Source of the DNA: Eutreptiella sp. 'Long Island Sound 2002'
Taxonomy: Eukaryota; Euglenozoa; Euglenophyceae; Eutreptiales; Eutreptiaceae
Direction: 5' to 3'
DNA: 64,000 bases
NCBI GenBank assembly: GCA_964036045.1
Contig: OZ038378.1
Coordinates: forward strand, 59,557,408-59,621,407
Under the pieces are notes generated by a model that had not been told where the DNA came from, did no database searches, and was given only the letters and a program-made list of their open reading frames with translations. Of this stretch, positions 22,238 through 33,257 are shown piece after piece (position 1 is the stretch's first letter; every line of letters starts with the position of its first letter). A program made the position numbers and the translations under genes.

Positions 22238-22858
22238 TCAGGGGGGGGGGGGGCGAACCCCCTGCCACCCCCTCGGCCCGGAAGCGGAAACGCCGCCCCC
22301 TTGAAGGCGACACCGAGCCCCCCCCCCCCCCCGAAAGCCCTGCGTATGGCCGACCCCGTGGAGCGGGCGGAGCGGGCGGAGAGGGCGGAGCCGGCGGCGG
22401 GGCGGGGGCAGAGGGTGGCGGTGCACGAGTGGGTGGAGCAGCAGCAGCACGTGCAGCGGGCGGGGGCGTGGTAGGCGCGCGCGATCAGCGAGATGCCGCT
22501 GCCGCCCATCGGGCCCGGGCGGCACCTTCTGCGTCCCGGCCGGATCTGGCTGCCTGGGGGCCAGGGTGACCCGGTCCAAGGGGGGCTCGGTGTGGGCGGT
22601 GCCCAAGTCCTCGCGGGACGGCATGGGGACAACCACCTCGCGCGGCGCATGCCCCGCACTGGTTGCCTCGCTGCCGGCCCGTGCAGAACGTCCAGAGCGC
22701 CGCGAGCCCTCACTGCGCCCACTGCCGGACTCGCTCGGGGTCTGTCCACCATCGGTGCCTCCGGGCGGCTCGCCGTGCTCCTCGGGCAATCGGGGCCGGG
22801 GCTTGAACCGGCGCCGGGCGTGGTGCCGAACGTCCGGCGACGTCGCGTACAACGGGAC
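22238..22858 (-). CDS. Pro/Arg-rich exon of gene set B
   Basis: Begins at 22858, right after acceptor CTGTAG, with V-P-L-Y-A-T-S-P-D-V in phase 0 relative to the upstream exon. It is rich in Ser, Arg and Gly (SESGSGRSEGSRRSGRSARA) and probably disordered. Coding is believable to about 22520; beyond that C and G runs (22210-22335) break the frame. No domain is seen. Confidence 0.4.
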   Translation of the reverse strand, partial: VPLYATSPDVRHHARRRFKPRPRLPEEHGEPPGGTDGGQTPSESGSGRSEGSRRSGRSARAGSEATSAGHAPREVVVPMPSREDLGTAHTEPPLDRVTLAPRQPDPAGTQKVPPGPDGRQRHLADRARLPRPRPLHVLLLLHPLVHRHPLPPPRRRLRPLRPLRPLHGVGHTQGFRGGGGARCRLQGGGVSASGPRGWQGVRPPPP

Positions 22859-23116
22859 CTACAGACGGGGAGAAGTGTGCAAGGCACCAATTGAGAATGG
22901 GGGAGCAAACATGGAGCAACGCAACAAGAAAACGAAGAAATTGGACGAAATTCGTACGAAACTGGTGCGAATTTCGTAGGAATTTCACATTGCCTCAATA
23001 TTCACACAAATTCATTCACGTGAAATTGGTACGAAATTCGTACGAATTTCGTGCGAATTTCACGTGAATTTCGTCCAATTTGCCAATAAACAAAGCAAAT
23101 ACACAAGCAAACGCAC
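22859..23116 (-). other. Phase-0 intron of gene set B with hairpin-forming B repeats
   Basis: A 258-nt intron on the minus strand: donor AAG|GTGCGT at 23117/23116, acceptor CTGTAG|GTC at 22859/22858, phase 0 on both sides. Inside, AAATTGGACGAAATTC (22938-22953) and its exact reverse complement (23066-23081) bracket a run of TTCGTACGAA and TTCACGTGAA palindromes, so the intron can fold into a long stem. Confidence 0.7.
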
Positions 23117-24918
23117 CTTGCAATCACAGGGGCATGTGATTGACCATTCCCTGGACTTCGCGCATCTTGGCGACCGACACATTGGGGCCGTGTTCGCAAG
23201 ATGCCACAGCGTGGTTGGCCGCCCCGGGGGAGCAACGCCGGACATGGCGAAGTGGATCTCCGACTCCGCATCGAGATTTTCCCCCTTGTTGACCTCCACC
23301 TGGTGCACGCTTCCCACCAAGAAGCGCATGCATTGCTCGCCGACCTCGATGACGGCGAGGTCGGAGGCCGGGGCTGACCGGGAGAGGAAGGTGGGGTGGA
23401 AGGGGCAGGTGGGGGGGCTGGCCGGGACCGCCTCGGGGGGGTCGGCGAAGAGGGCCTGGGCAGCATCCCCCTCCCACAACCGCACCCTCCCAACCGACTC
23501 CTTCCCCACCCACAACACCTTGTCCACGCTGGGGACGTCCCAGCTTGACAAATCCCCAGCAACATCCAGTGCCTCCTTGGGGGGGGCTGAGGTCTAGGGG
23601 CGTGGTGTTGGGCCGGTGGTGGCGGTGCCCGCGGTCGGGGGTCCACAAGTTAAAAAGAGCCCCCTGCAGCCCAACCCGGCGTTAGGGGGGGCGGGCAACC
23701 CATGGTGGCGGCTGGTGGCCACCATCAGCAGCATGTCCCCCCTCCCTGCTGAATGGTGTCCCAGCGCGCCTCCCCCGCCTCCCCCAGGGACGTCCCCGGC
23801 TGCACCGCCACCTGGTAGTCCTCAGCTAAGCAGAGGAAGCTACTCAGGTGGCACCCCCAGATGTCCCCGCTGCACCTCGGGGTGGGTGGCGACATCGGAG
23901 TGGGGCAGCTGGGCACCACTTCCCACACTCGCCACGATGATGCTGCCCGGCGTCGCTGGGTGGAGGTCCCCAACCTGAGGGACGCTTTCTGTGAGGTAGG
24001 GGTGGAACTTCTTGAAGAGAGGCCTGCCCAAACCCGACCGCAAGGTGTTTTTGCTTTGCCAACCCCAGGGGAGCTCAGGATCCCTCGCTTGATCTTCACT
24101 GCGAGAGGTGTTGAAAAGCAGCTCAAAATGTTTTGCGACGACTTTTTGTCGCCGCTGCCCCTTGCCCTCATCAGCTTGTTCCACCCCACCTCGCAATCTC
24201 GTGCTTCTACAAGCCCCCGAAACACAATGTAGCCGTTCCCATCAACAAAGTTGAGGGGCGGCTGGGAGGGGCCAACCCCGTCGGGGGCGGGGTCGGGGTT
24301 GCCCATCACCCCATGAGGGGGGTTGGGAAGGGGTTCGGTGCGGAGGGGGGGTTCACTCGAAATGAAGGGGGGGGGCATTGAGGCACCACGGTACCATTGC
24401 AAAGAAGTTGTAGTGTAGCAGGTGGGGTGGGTGATGTCGGGGATGTGCACCTGGGGGGGGATGGTTGGATGGAAAAGGGCGATGCCGAAATCATCCCACC
24501 ACCGGGGGTTGGCAAGGTGCCAGGAGAAGGGCACAAAGGAGTGGTTTGCCGCTGCATATGCAGCAAGATCGTGCAGTCACACCATGTCGCATTGGTGGGG
24601 GGTATGCACGAGGTTAGTGGTGGGGTACACCTGGACGTGGGCGTATTTAGGCTTCCCCACAAGGTTAGTGCGCATGGAATTGAGGAGTTGGTCAACACTG
24701 GAAGCCAAAGGGGTCAGATGCAGAAATTTAAGGGACGGTAGTTGGCGGCGCAGTTCCCTCCACAACTTTGTGGCCCAGCCCCTCTCCCCAGGGTAGGAGT
24801 TGCGGGAGGGGCTACGCAGGTCTATGTGAATGACCCCGGGGGAGGGGTCGAGGGATGCTGCCAAGCCCACATCATCATCCACCCCTAGTGCCCTTGACAG
24901 GTACGTCGCCTCCTCCAA
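23117..24918 (-). pseudogene. 2OG-Fe(II) oxygenase-like protein of gene set B, with frameshifts
   Basis: Read on the minus strand from 24918: IHIDLRSPSRNSYPGERGWA, SVDQLLNSMRTNLVGKPKY, then TGA at about 24577, then HDLAAYAAANHSFVPFSWHL in the same frame. FVDGNGYIVFRGLV resembles the N-terminal strand of 2OG oxygenases. After a frameshift come SIIVASVGSGAQLPHSDVAT (a candidate H-x-D metal site), GCHLSSFLCLAEDYQVAVQ and, across a G-run frameshift, GDMLLMVATSRHHGLP (candidate distal His). The last part passes TAG 23594 and continues WDVPSVDKVLWVGKESVGRV to the intron donor at 23117. If right, it would bind iron and 2-oxoglutarate. The family call rests on motifs only. Confidence 0.45.
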
Positions 24919-25079
24919 TTGATGGTGGGCGACGGGGAGGGCTTGGCAGTTGGCGAGGGTGTCGGCTACGGGTCGGGGCGCGAGGCCACGCTGGCGAGCT
25001 GGGACATTGTTTGCCGGGACATGGCCAAAAGAGAATGCAAAGAAAGGCTTTGAGAGCCGTCAGAAAGCGAAACAGTCGA

Positions 25080-25260
25080 AATGAGGGTAAATTCGTACCA
25101 ATTTCGTACCAAAATGCTAAGGAATTACGTACAAATTCATACGAAATTCGTGCGAATTTCACATTCTCGTGAATCTTTGAATCTAGCGTGAATTTATGCG
25201 TGAATTTGGGTGTGTGAATTTCACATTCACGTGAATCTCACCAAATGTGTTGAACCATGC
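25080..25260. repeat. B-family repeat block
   Basis: TTCGTACC/TTCGTACGAA-type units and repeated AATTTCACATTCACGTGAA at the 5' side (minus-strand sense) of the oxygenase-like gene. Confidence 0.65.
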
Positions 25261-27290
25261 GGCTACTTCAAACCTCTAATTTGCACACATTTGTTGGGTC
25301 TCACTTTGGGCGAAGATAGCACGACAAAAGCACACGATGGCACCAAGTTACGAGCAAAACACAGCAAAAATAGGTGAAATTCATGGTACCGTGAATCTCG
25401 GATTCAAACGGTCGGTTCACGAAGGGTACGCCTCCATGAACACGAAGCACGGCATGGCCACGTACATGACTTGCCCACCCTCATGAGTCACCAATGTGCA
25501 CAACTGAAGAACTTGCAACGAGGATCACAAAATATGAGTCGGGAGAGTGACCTCACGGCAATGGCAAACACTACTTGACCCCTGGCATGTGTGACATATA
25601 TATCGTCATGATGGCAATGCCTCCGTACTTCACTGCGGACGCCGGGTGCCCGTCACTCAGCAATATCATACACAATGGCTAACAAGTGAATAGGCTTGGC
25701 GGGTTTGCTTGGTGCCTGCAAACAAGACGTTAAGAAGGGCCAGCCCACCAAACGTCACATGTTTAGTGTATGCTACATACCAATTGCTGGGCTCCCTACG
25801 GTTAGAGTGTCGCGAACCGAAGACATGAATAGAGAAACCAACACACAACGTATGTCACATGCCGTCACATCCTTGGACATGCCACTCGGTCCCATCACCT
25901 GGTGCCTCATTGCTTGGGATCCGATGGCATAGGCATACACAAATCGTCATGTGCATTAGAAACCATCCACACATGGACATGTGAAATCAATATTGCCTAT
26001 CTGTATGTTCGTGTGACACCGAACCAATTCAATGGATGCTACTTAGAGAGAGATTGGGTAAGAAGATTGGGTGAGAAGATGCCCCGGGTCACAGGTACAG
26101 ACCTAGACCCGGCCCGCAGAGTGAGTGCACAAAGAGAGATATCCCGGGTCCAATGAGAGCACATCCATGTTGAGATTGTCCCATCCCAAAGAGAAGCAGT
26201 CCTGCCTTGAAGCGAGATGGTCCCGCCCCAATCCAGGCCTTGAGACAGATGGTCCTACCCCAATCCATGCCCGGAGAGAGAACCTAACCAATCGAAGGCC
26301 CAGGAGAGAGAACCTCACCAAAACCCAATCCGGAGAGCATGCATATGGAGAGAGAGTTTTGCCTAACCATGATCCAGAAGAGCATTCATGCACTTGGAGT
26401 GAGAATCCACAAATGTGACGGAGAATTAATATTGTACCCAATTGCCAAAGTAAATGAACTCATGCCCTGCTGGTAGCTGACAAGAGAAAAATAGTGGATA
26501 ACCAACCATCTTTGTCCAATGATATGAATTCCACGAAGGCCGACAAACTAAGACAGCAAATGAGAGGTTAGCAACTAGGGCACAAGTGCAATTCTCCACC
26601 TTTCCTCATGTTCACGCACTGCACGTGCACACATCATGCTCAACACACGCAATCTCCAAAGATTGACCCTCTTTGATTCCATGGAAGATCAAGTTGTTGC
26701 GACACATATGCAAGGCAAATAAGTGATAAGCAAAAGAATGAAGACTTTGCCGTGCGGAGGAACGAGTGAGTTACTTTCTTCCCGCCCGGTGCGCCTACCT
26801 CAGCCACCTCCACTTCAACTCCTCTTCCACTAGGGCTTCTCCAAGTTCAAGGGACTCGTGATCCCCCATACATGTAGGCGTGGCAAAAGCCGAAGCAAAA
26901 TGCGCCCATTAATGTGTAGTAATCCCGTTTTACGGGGCCTGCCGGTGTGGGCGGACACACCACACCAGGGTTTAGCCAGATACTAAGTCCGGGCCTCCTA
27001 TCATCCACTGGAGTTGCCCTAGCTTCCCATTCGCATCCATTTCAGCAACACGATGGAACTAACACTATTAGCACCCACGGGGAAGAATTTTCAGACAATT
27101 GGCCCGCATTGAAGAACAGAGAGCAGACGCACACCACGAGGAACACGAGAAGGGCACGCGCGCACACATCAGGCCTGATTCGCACCAAAAGTGTCAAATT
27201 CTCCATCCTGTGAATTATAAATGATATAAATTCGGAATTTTCCTGAATTCATAGCCGAAATCGCTGAAATAGCTGAAATCGCTAAAGTGT
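25261..27290. other. No convincing gene
   Basis: Short frames only. A degenerate block of roughly 30-40-nt units (GGAGAGAGAACCTAACC-like, CCCAATCC-like) lies at about 26140-26350. A run of GCTGAAAT/CGCTGAAAT units lies at 27255-27290. Confidence 0.45.
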
Positions 27291-27297
27291 AGGATAG

Positions 27298-27489
27298 AAT
27301 GCAGCCAAATGGGATGTGAACCAACTTCGGAGGCCACGGGACAGGCGGCCAGAGATGACGGAGGACAGGTGGAGGAGGATGCTGGGGGAAGCGCTCCCGG
27401 GGGTGGACGTGGATGATCCCAGGGAAAGTAGGAGAAGGTCCAGGATGCAGATGCTGAGGGAGCTGCTGCAGAGGGAGGAGAGGTACTGA
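27298..27489 (+). CDS. Small Arg/Glu-rich helical ORF ending at TGA
   Basis: About 63 codons: WDVNQLRRPRDRRPEMTEDR then RMLGEALPGVDVDDPRES and RSRMQMLRELLQREERY before TGA 27487. Strong helical, charged character. It may be an exon, since a possible acceptor GTGTAG precedes it at about 27292. Function unknown. Confidence 0.35.
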   Translation, partial: NAAKWDVNQLRRPRDRRPEMTEDRWRRMLGEALPGVDVDDPRESRRRSRMQMLRELLQREERY

Positions 27490-28195
27490 GGGAGGTGGGG
27501 GACATGGGACCGGAGAGACGCGGGGCAGCAGTCACGGGAAGGAGACGCAAGACAGGGGAAGGTGCGTCCGCACGCACCGGGTACAGAAACGGTGGAGGTG
27601 GGGGACTGCAGCGAGACAGGTGAGGACGATGGGACCTGGGGTGTGGGAGACCGCACGCAGGGGGAGGCAAGCTGGGGTACGACGCTGACACCGAGGGTGC
27701 CGTCGTCGAGAATGCTGCAAAGTAATGTCGAAGCGCGGGGTCAAAGCCGGCGGCACAGGGACCGGTGTCGTGCGACAGAGAGTCACCATAGTGGTCAGCA
27801 GCGACAGCCGCCAAGACGTGAGACGTGCGAGAGGCGGATGCGGGGGACCAAGCAAAACCTGGCCGCCGGGGTCACACAGGAAGAGAGCGGCTGCAAGAAG
27901 GATGCATGGGCCAAGTCACCAAGGGGTCCGCGGCCCAAGTGCAGATGCAAAGGACGGGGGCTCGGAGCCACCATGGACCGGGGCCAGCGGGGCTGGAATC
28001 TGTGCAGGGCGACATGATGCTAATCAATCTGCTTATCTATATTCGTTTGTCTATGGCTCTCGGGAGCCGAATTTTGTTGTGCTTGTCTCCGTTGAGGTTT
28101 GGTTGGCTGTAGGGGTTTTTGAGGGCGAGGAACGCACTGGAATTGTCCGTTTTTTTGTGATTTCATCATTTTTGGGTGTAGAGCCACTTTGCTGA

Positions 28196-28358
28196 CGGTG
28201 TCCCCCTGTCATACGTGTCCTACATGTCCCGCATGACCCCATACAAGTAGGTAACAACGTCGCGCGTGTCCCGCGCGTGCCGCGCGCTTCTCACGTCCGG
28301 CTCCACCATTGTCCCCGGCGCCAATTACTTTCTGAAGTATGTTTTACGTGTTTTGCAG
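28196..28358 (+). repeat. P repeat block 5' of piggyBac copy 2
   Basis: CGTGTCCCGCGCGTGCCGCGCG and similar short units, ending in ACGTGTTTTGCAG, a good 3' splice site directly before coding sequence. Same family as the intron at 17629-17777. Confidence 0.55.
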
Positions 28359-28883
28359 CACTTGTGCACGCCTTACAATGCATGTGTGACGGGGAACTGC
28401 GTGTACATGTCCAAGTCGCGGCAACCGGGGAGGCAAATGACCTGGAGCCACGCTGTGCTTGCGTTCATGGTGCGGTACGCGGCCGGCAATGCCTTTGCCA
28501 CCGCCAAGGCATTGGGATTGGTGGACGACAAGACCACCATGTGGGAATTCCAATGGGACATCCTCAAGCAGCGGTACTTTAGCGGCGCGGAGTTCAACAA
28601 CACAACGAAAACCGCTGCGGTCCCTACGGTGCATGCACCGAAGCGCTTTGCGAGCCGCCTCTTGTGCAAGCATTGCCGCAACGGGAGTACGCGTTGGGCG
28701 TGTGGAGCGTGCGGGAAGCACATGCACATCGAGTGCTTCGAGGACACCCACGACGTGTAGTCTGTCATGGGCGTGGTGGGGCGGAATGAGACGGTCATGG
28801 AGGGGGAGCCTCTGCCATCCCTACCCATGGGACCAGTGCGAACCCTGGTGGAACAACCGCGTAGGCTGGATACCCAACAGTGA
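28359..28883 (+). pseudogene. piggyBac-type transposase, copy 2, C-terminal fragment
   Basis: Starts after TTTTGCAG with HLCTPYNACVTGNCVY, then MTWSHAVLAFMVRYAAGNAF (matching copy 1), WEFQWDILKQRYF and a zinc-binding block LLCKHCRNGSTRWACGACGK. It passes TAG 28758 and ends LPSLPMGPVRTLVEQPRRLD at TGA 28881. Under the standard code the protein would stop before the conserved last segment; with UAG as Gln it reaches it. The catalytic core is absent from the window, so this is a 5'-truncated copy or the last exon of one. Confidence 0.65.
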
Positions 28884-28924
28884 GGACGCGCCCCCCCCCC
28901 AAAAAATGTTACTCTGTTCCACAA

Positions 28925-29035
28925 GTCGTGCGCGTTGTACGCGTTGCGCGCGTATTCCACGCATGGCTCTCCATGTGTCCCTGGAGCCACACTAATTCGT
29001 GCTGCGCGTTCCGGACGTTGTGCGCGCCGCAGAAC
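28925..29035 (+). repeat. P repeat block 3' of piggyBac copy 2
   Basis: GTGCGCGTTGTACGCGTTGCGCGCG and related units, as downstream of copy 1, so both copies carry the repeat on their 3' side. Confidence 0.5.
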
Positions 29036-29416
29036 CTTTTTTTAAATTCGTCGAGAAAGCCTGGAACATTTCATGTGTCTCTCGTCACAAATGATGTCTC
29101 CGTAGACAAAGGAATGTATTAGGGGTATACTTCCCTTACCAAGGCACTGGCTCAGTGTCGGCCGGGTGCATTCGCAGCGGGAGAGGATGAGGCACAGAGA
29201 GTGGGGAAGGGGTTTGGGGCACGAGGGCGGGGCCGTAGCGGCAAGGGACAAGGGGCTGACAAAGGGTGCTCGACAACGGCGGCGAACGCGACGCGAGGGG
29301 CACGACAAAGAGGAGACAATCAAAGCAACGGAGCGCGCGGCAGACGACGCGAAGGTTAGGGCGAAGGGGGCGAAAAGGGACAGGCAAGGGCACAGCATCA
29401 CCCACAGGACAACAAA

Positions 29417-30376
29417 ATGCAACGCGCAGTGCCGTACCAGCCGCCCCGCCCCACCATTAGGGAGCCGATCGAATGGAGGGCGGCGGGGACGGACGACGGG
29501 AGAATCCATCCGGCGCGGAACCCGTGGAGGCCGCCCAAGTCGGCCTATCGGGAGGAGGATCGGGTGGCGGCGGAGCGGCGCTTGTGGGCGAGAAAGATAT
29601 AGCTGTGGCGAGGAGAGGAGTAGCGCCGCCCGCAAAAGGCCAGCGAAGAGCAGTAAGGAGGTGGAAGGGCGAGAGGTGCGCGACGGCGGGCGCGGCAGTG
29701 CGGGGAGCGAAGAGGGGGGGCAGCAAGGGAGGGGCGCCCACCCGGCATGGCCGGGGGACGCCGCAAGAACTGCGCCTCAGGGGCGAGGGGGTTTGAAGTA
29801 CAGAGACAAGAGAGGTGCCGCAGAAGCAGAGGAGCTGTTGTGTTGTGCGTGCATTCAGGGAGGAGGGTAAACAAAAAGACGCAAGACGACCACCAAAGAG
29901 ACAAACGGGGGGGCGGGCGAATCTAAAACAAAAACAAACGACCGGAAACGGAGACAGACCCACAGAGGGGGCGAGGGGGGAAGAGGGCAAGCAAGGCAGC
30001 GGCCAGCGGGGTGCGCACGTGGGAGAGAGCGACCCGTACAGATGGGGAGGGGTAGAAGACGGGGAGCACGCGCCAAAGTAACCCGGCGGAGGCAGGGCAC
30101 GCGTGCACTTTCGAAACAAACAGGGGAGGCACGTCACGCGACGCGCCGGGGCAGGGGAAGCAACCACTGCAAACGCAACGAAACGGTCCTTCGGGCCCGC
30201 GCCGAAGGGTTGCCGGCCGCCCAGTTGGGTATAAACACGCGCCATAGGCCAGGGCGGGCCCTTAGCGTAGGTACGGATAGGCATGGAACACGTAGTTGGG
30301 GCAACTGGTGCGGGGGGCACAAAACAAAAGTTCCTTCGGGCATGCGCCGGAGGCAGCCTGGCCAGCGGGTAGGTGA
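29417..30376 (+). CDS. Basic, Gln/Arg-rich ORF with many in-frame UAR codons
   Basis: From ATG 29417 the frame reads VPYQPPRPTIREPIEWRAAG and REEDRVAAERRLWARKI, then passes TAG 29600, TAG 29621 and TAA 29654 inside a charged helix. It continues past TAA 29924, TAG 30053 and four TAG between 30245 and 30295, with no TGA until 30374. The first three UARs sit in a clearly protein-like helix. The last four are crowded and may lie outside the real gene. A competing frame (29166-29870) is also open, Arg/Gly-rich and less structured. Function unknown; resembles the 9.5-10.9 kb ORF in style. Confidence 0.35.
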
Positions 30377-32577
30377 CGGCCCGGAGGGGAATAAAGACAC
30401 AACGAGAGAAAGGGAGCGGGGTGAGGGGCCTTGGGGTTGGGACTAGGGAGAGGGCACAGCGGCGGGGCTGGGATATGGCGATAGGGGCACGGGGATAAGT
30501 GACCAACAAAGGAGAACAATAACATCCCCATGGGACAGGGAGACCGGTCGCTATGGAGAGGTGAACCATGGGCCACCCCTGGGGAGCCTAACCAAGGGAA
30601 GTCGGGAAAATGCCCTGGACTCCGAGACGGCCGTGAGGTGCCTGCAAGGGTGAGGGTTGACCATGAGGCCCCCGTGTCAATGACCCGAGTACACGTAAAT
30701 TCACGCGTGAGCGGAACCTGGAAACCGGGAACCTGGAAACAGTCGCGCTCTGGCCTCCAGCCGCGGGTGGACGATAACCAAGTGCATCCGAGAGCCAAGT
30801 GGGTACTCCGGCCTGTGAGGGATGGGGAGTGGTGGAATGTGGTTGAGAGGGATGCTGCGCCGTCGGCGATGGCTATTCACTGGAAATCTACCTGCAGGCA
30901 CCCTAAAGGCTGTGCTGGGGGGGGGAAAGCCGGAGGATCCTTCGAAGGGGGACCGCACAGAGCACCCGTGAGTGCAGCACTGACGGAAACCTACCACTGG
31001 TCATGCCCCAAGGGAACCTGGTTGAAGTTCTCGGCCGTGAGGTGAGACGCCAGGGGAACTGATGGTGGAGAGCTCCCCTTCCCGCTAGAGGCGGCCACCC
31101 ATGTAAAACAAACAAGGGGATGTCAGACGAGGCTGCGGACACGGCCGCTCTTACTTATCTACTACTAGCCATGGCTACTCTGTGGACCATCTTAGGATCT
31201 TGCTGCACCTCGGTATGCACATGAGACTCCTCTAGTGTCAACCCCCTGCAGCTACCAGGTTTCGGATTGATATATGGGTTCACATGGCCATTTCCCCTTG
31301 TGGCCCTATCCCTGTCTACCGGGCATTGGGATTGTACAACAACAAACCCCAGTTGGTCATCAGTGGATCGTCTGGACCGGGTTGACTGTAAGACAGTGCA
31401 CTGCTGCACGAAAGGACAGATCCTTAAGGGCCACTGGGTGTTGGTGCTGCACTTGAAGGCCAGAAACGTCCTCTTCAGAGCCCATGTGTCGGGGGTGTCC
31501 ACAGCCGGAGTGGCCGCAACCTACGCACTGTATTGGGGTCTGGACTGCAGTGTGACACTAATTGTGTTGCCTAAGTACACGTGTATGGTCGGTGCTCCGC
31601 ATATGGGGGCATGACCTTGACTGCACTACCCAGTGGGTCCCGCTGTTTGCAATCCCACAACCAGTTTCGTTTTTGATTTGCCCTTTTTGTTGTGTTTGGG
31701 TGTTGGCGACCCCCAATAAGGCGACTGCTGCAGTTGGGGAGCCAATTTCAGGCACACATCGGCTGGACACTACCCTGTGATGCTGCTAGTTTGGGGTCTA
31801 TCCGCCCAAGGTGGTAGCCCGGGCGTGTCAGCTCCATACAAACACCAATTATGACTGTATATGTATGATTGCGAGATGGGTTCAGTGCCCATCTCCTTTA
31901 GTAGAGGAAGAGATATTACTTTAGGCATATGGACCCAGGATATAGAGGTAGACCACCTCAAGTCCGACCCTGATGGTCTGATGGACTACTTTGGCTTAAC
32001 GACTCCCCTTGGATTCTGAAGAACATCCTGATGAATGTATTTACTATGGGTGTACCAAGCTCTGCCCGTAGGACAGAGGGGTACAGAAGATTGTGACATA
32101 TATATGCAGACATAGAAGGAAAAAAAAAGACTTACAAGTTCCCAATAGCGCCAGAGAATTGCAACTGGGGGGTATGGTTCCTAGATCCCTAGCGACTTGC
32201 AACTGTGCGGTCTGGTTTGGTACTATGGGTAGGCAGCGCCCACAGTGAGATGTCAGGACGCTTCAGAAAAAAGTCAACACACCACTACTACACCCGAAAG
32301 CAGGACACACTTGGGTCACGCAGGGAAGTAGGAATCAGCCGTCCACATACGGCGTACCCTTGGGGGCCTCTAGAAGACTACCCCAGATCACGGATTCCCC
32401 TAAGGTTGACTTGGGGTTCCCACTTGGTGCAGGTCCTCCAGAGCCTCGCAGAGAACGCACAAGGATGTGGTGGCACTCTTTGACGACAACTGAGTACATC
32501 CACAAGTGTAGATTGTTGGTCTACCCGGGAAGAATAGACCTTCCTTGATCTGGTGAGCCCCCATTGGAGGACTTTGT
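30377..32577. other. No gene I can support
   Basis: Several medium ORFs on both strands (for example plus 30530-31045 with GTWKPGTWKQ, minus 31155-31502) but none with a recognisable domain. A block CCAGAGAATTGCAACT followed by a G run occurs at about 32150 and again at about 32928. Confidence 0.35.
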
Positions 32578-32898
32578 TCACCCCCTGCTGCCGAGAACAC
32601 TACTCATACGCACTCCACTCACCAACTCACACATTCGGCGGTGTCCCAGCGGACTGATGCGGCGGTTCACCGTCGTCTCCTAAGAGGCCCCGGTGGGGGC
32701 TAAGCTGGACATTAGGACATCCTCTTGAGGGTCGCTAAGGTCCATGACACTGACTTTCATGGCACAACGCTCATGCCCATCTTGGCCCCGCGGGCATCCA
32801 AACCGGCCCATGAAATCATCAGCCCGATTGAACCCTACGGAACCTTCATGACCCGAGCAAGACTCGAAATCCTGCTGAGGGACAGCCAATCCTGGCAA
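32578..32898 (-). CDS. Small ORF with internal UAG, ends at TGA
   Basis: Reads AVPQQDFESCSGHEGSVGFN, GRFGCPRGQDGHERCAMKVS, VMDLSDPQEDVLMSSLAPT, passes TAG 32680 and continues 33 codons to TGA 32578. Not recognised; the sequence style suggests a retroelement polyprotein piece. It overlaps the next ORF in another frame at 32846-32898, consistent with one protein interrupted by a frameshift. Confidence 0.35.
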
Positions 32899-33238
32899 AG
32901 GCCGGCATCATCTTGGTCGAGTCTCCAGAGAATTGCAACTAGGGGGCAGGGCCTTGATTGGACGGCTCTTGCAGGATATCAGATGGAGAAAGTACGGTGG
33001 GGAAAGCAAAAAAGAAGGAGTGGATGTCGTCGACGATCGCCTCCTTGGTCCGGTCACAGTCCGTCACAGCTGCTAGGACCTGTACGCTGCAGCAAAAGGG
33101 CTCAGCCATCGTTGGCACTTCAGGGTTTTCTGGCTGTGTAGACTGGGGTGCCTTGACCTGACACCACAATCCAGCTAACAGGGACGCCATAATGCATAGG
33201 GCGTCCACGAGCTGTGGGTCGCACTTTGCTGGCATCAA
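32846..33238 (-). CDS. ORF with internal UAG, ends at TGA
   Basis: MMPAKCDPQLVDALCIMASL, PEVPTMAEPFCCSVQVLAAV and EAIVDDIHSFFFAFPTVLSP, then TAG 32939 and 30 further codons to TGA 32846. No domain recognised. Same strand and style as its neighbours at 32578-32898 and 33258-33731, with which it may form one broken gene. Confidence 0.35.
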
Positions 33239-33257
33239 AGCAGGGGGAGTATCTTAT

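Noticed and set aside
29457-30569. Minus-strand 370-codon Pro/Cys/Phe-rich ORF
   Set aside because: Low-complexity antisense shadow of the Arg/Gly/Lys-rich plus strand.
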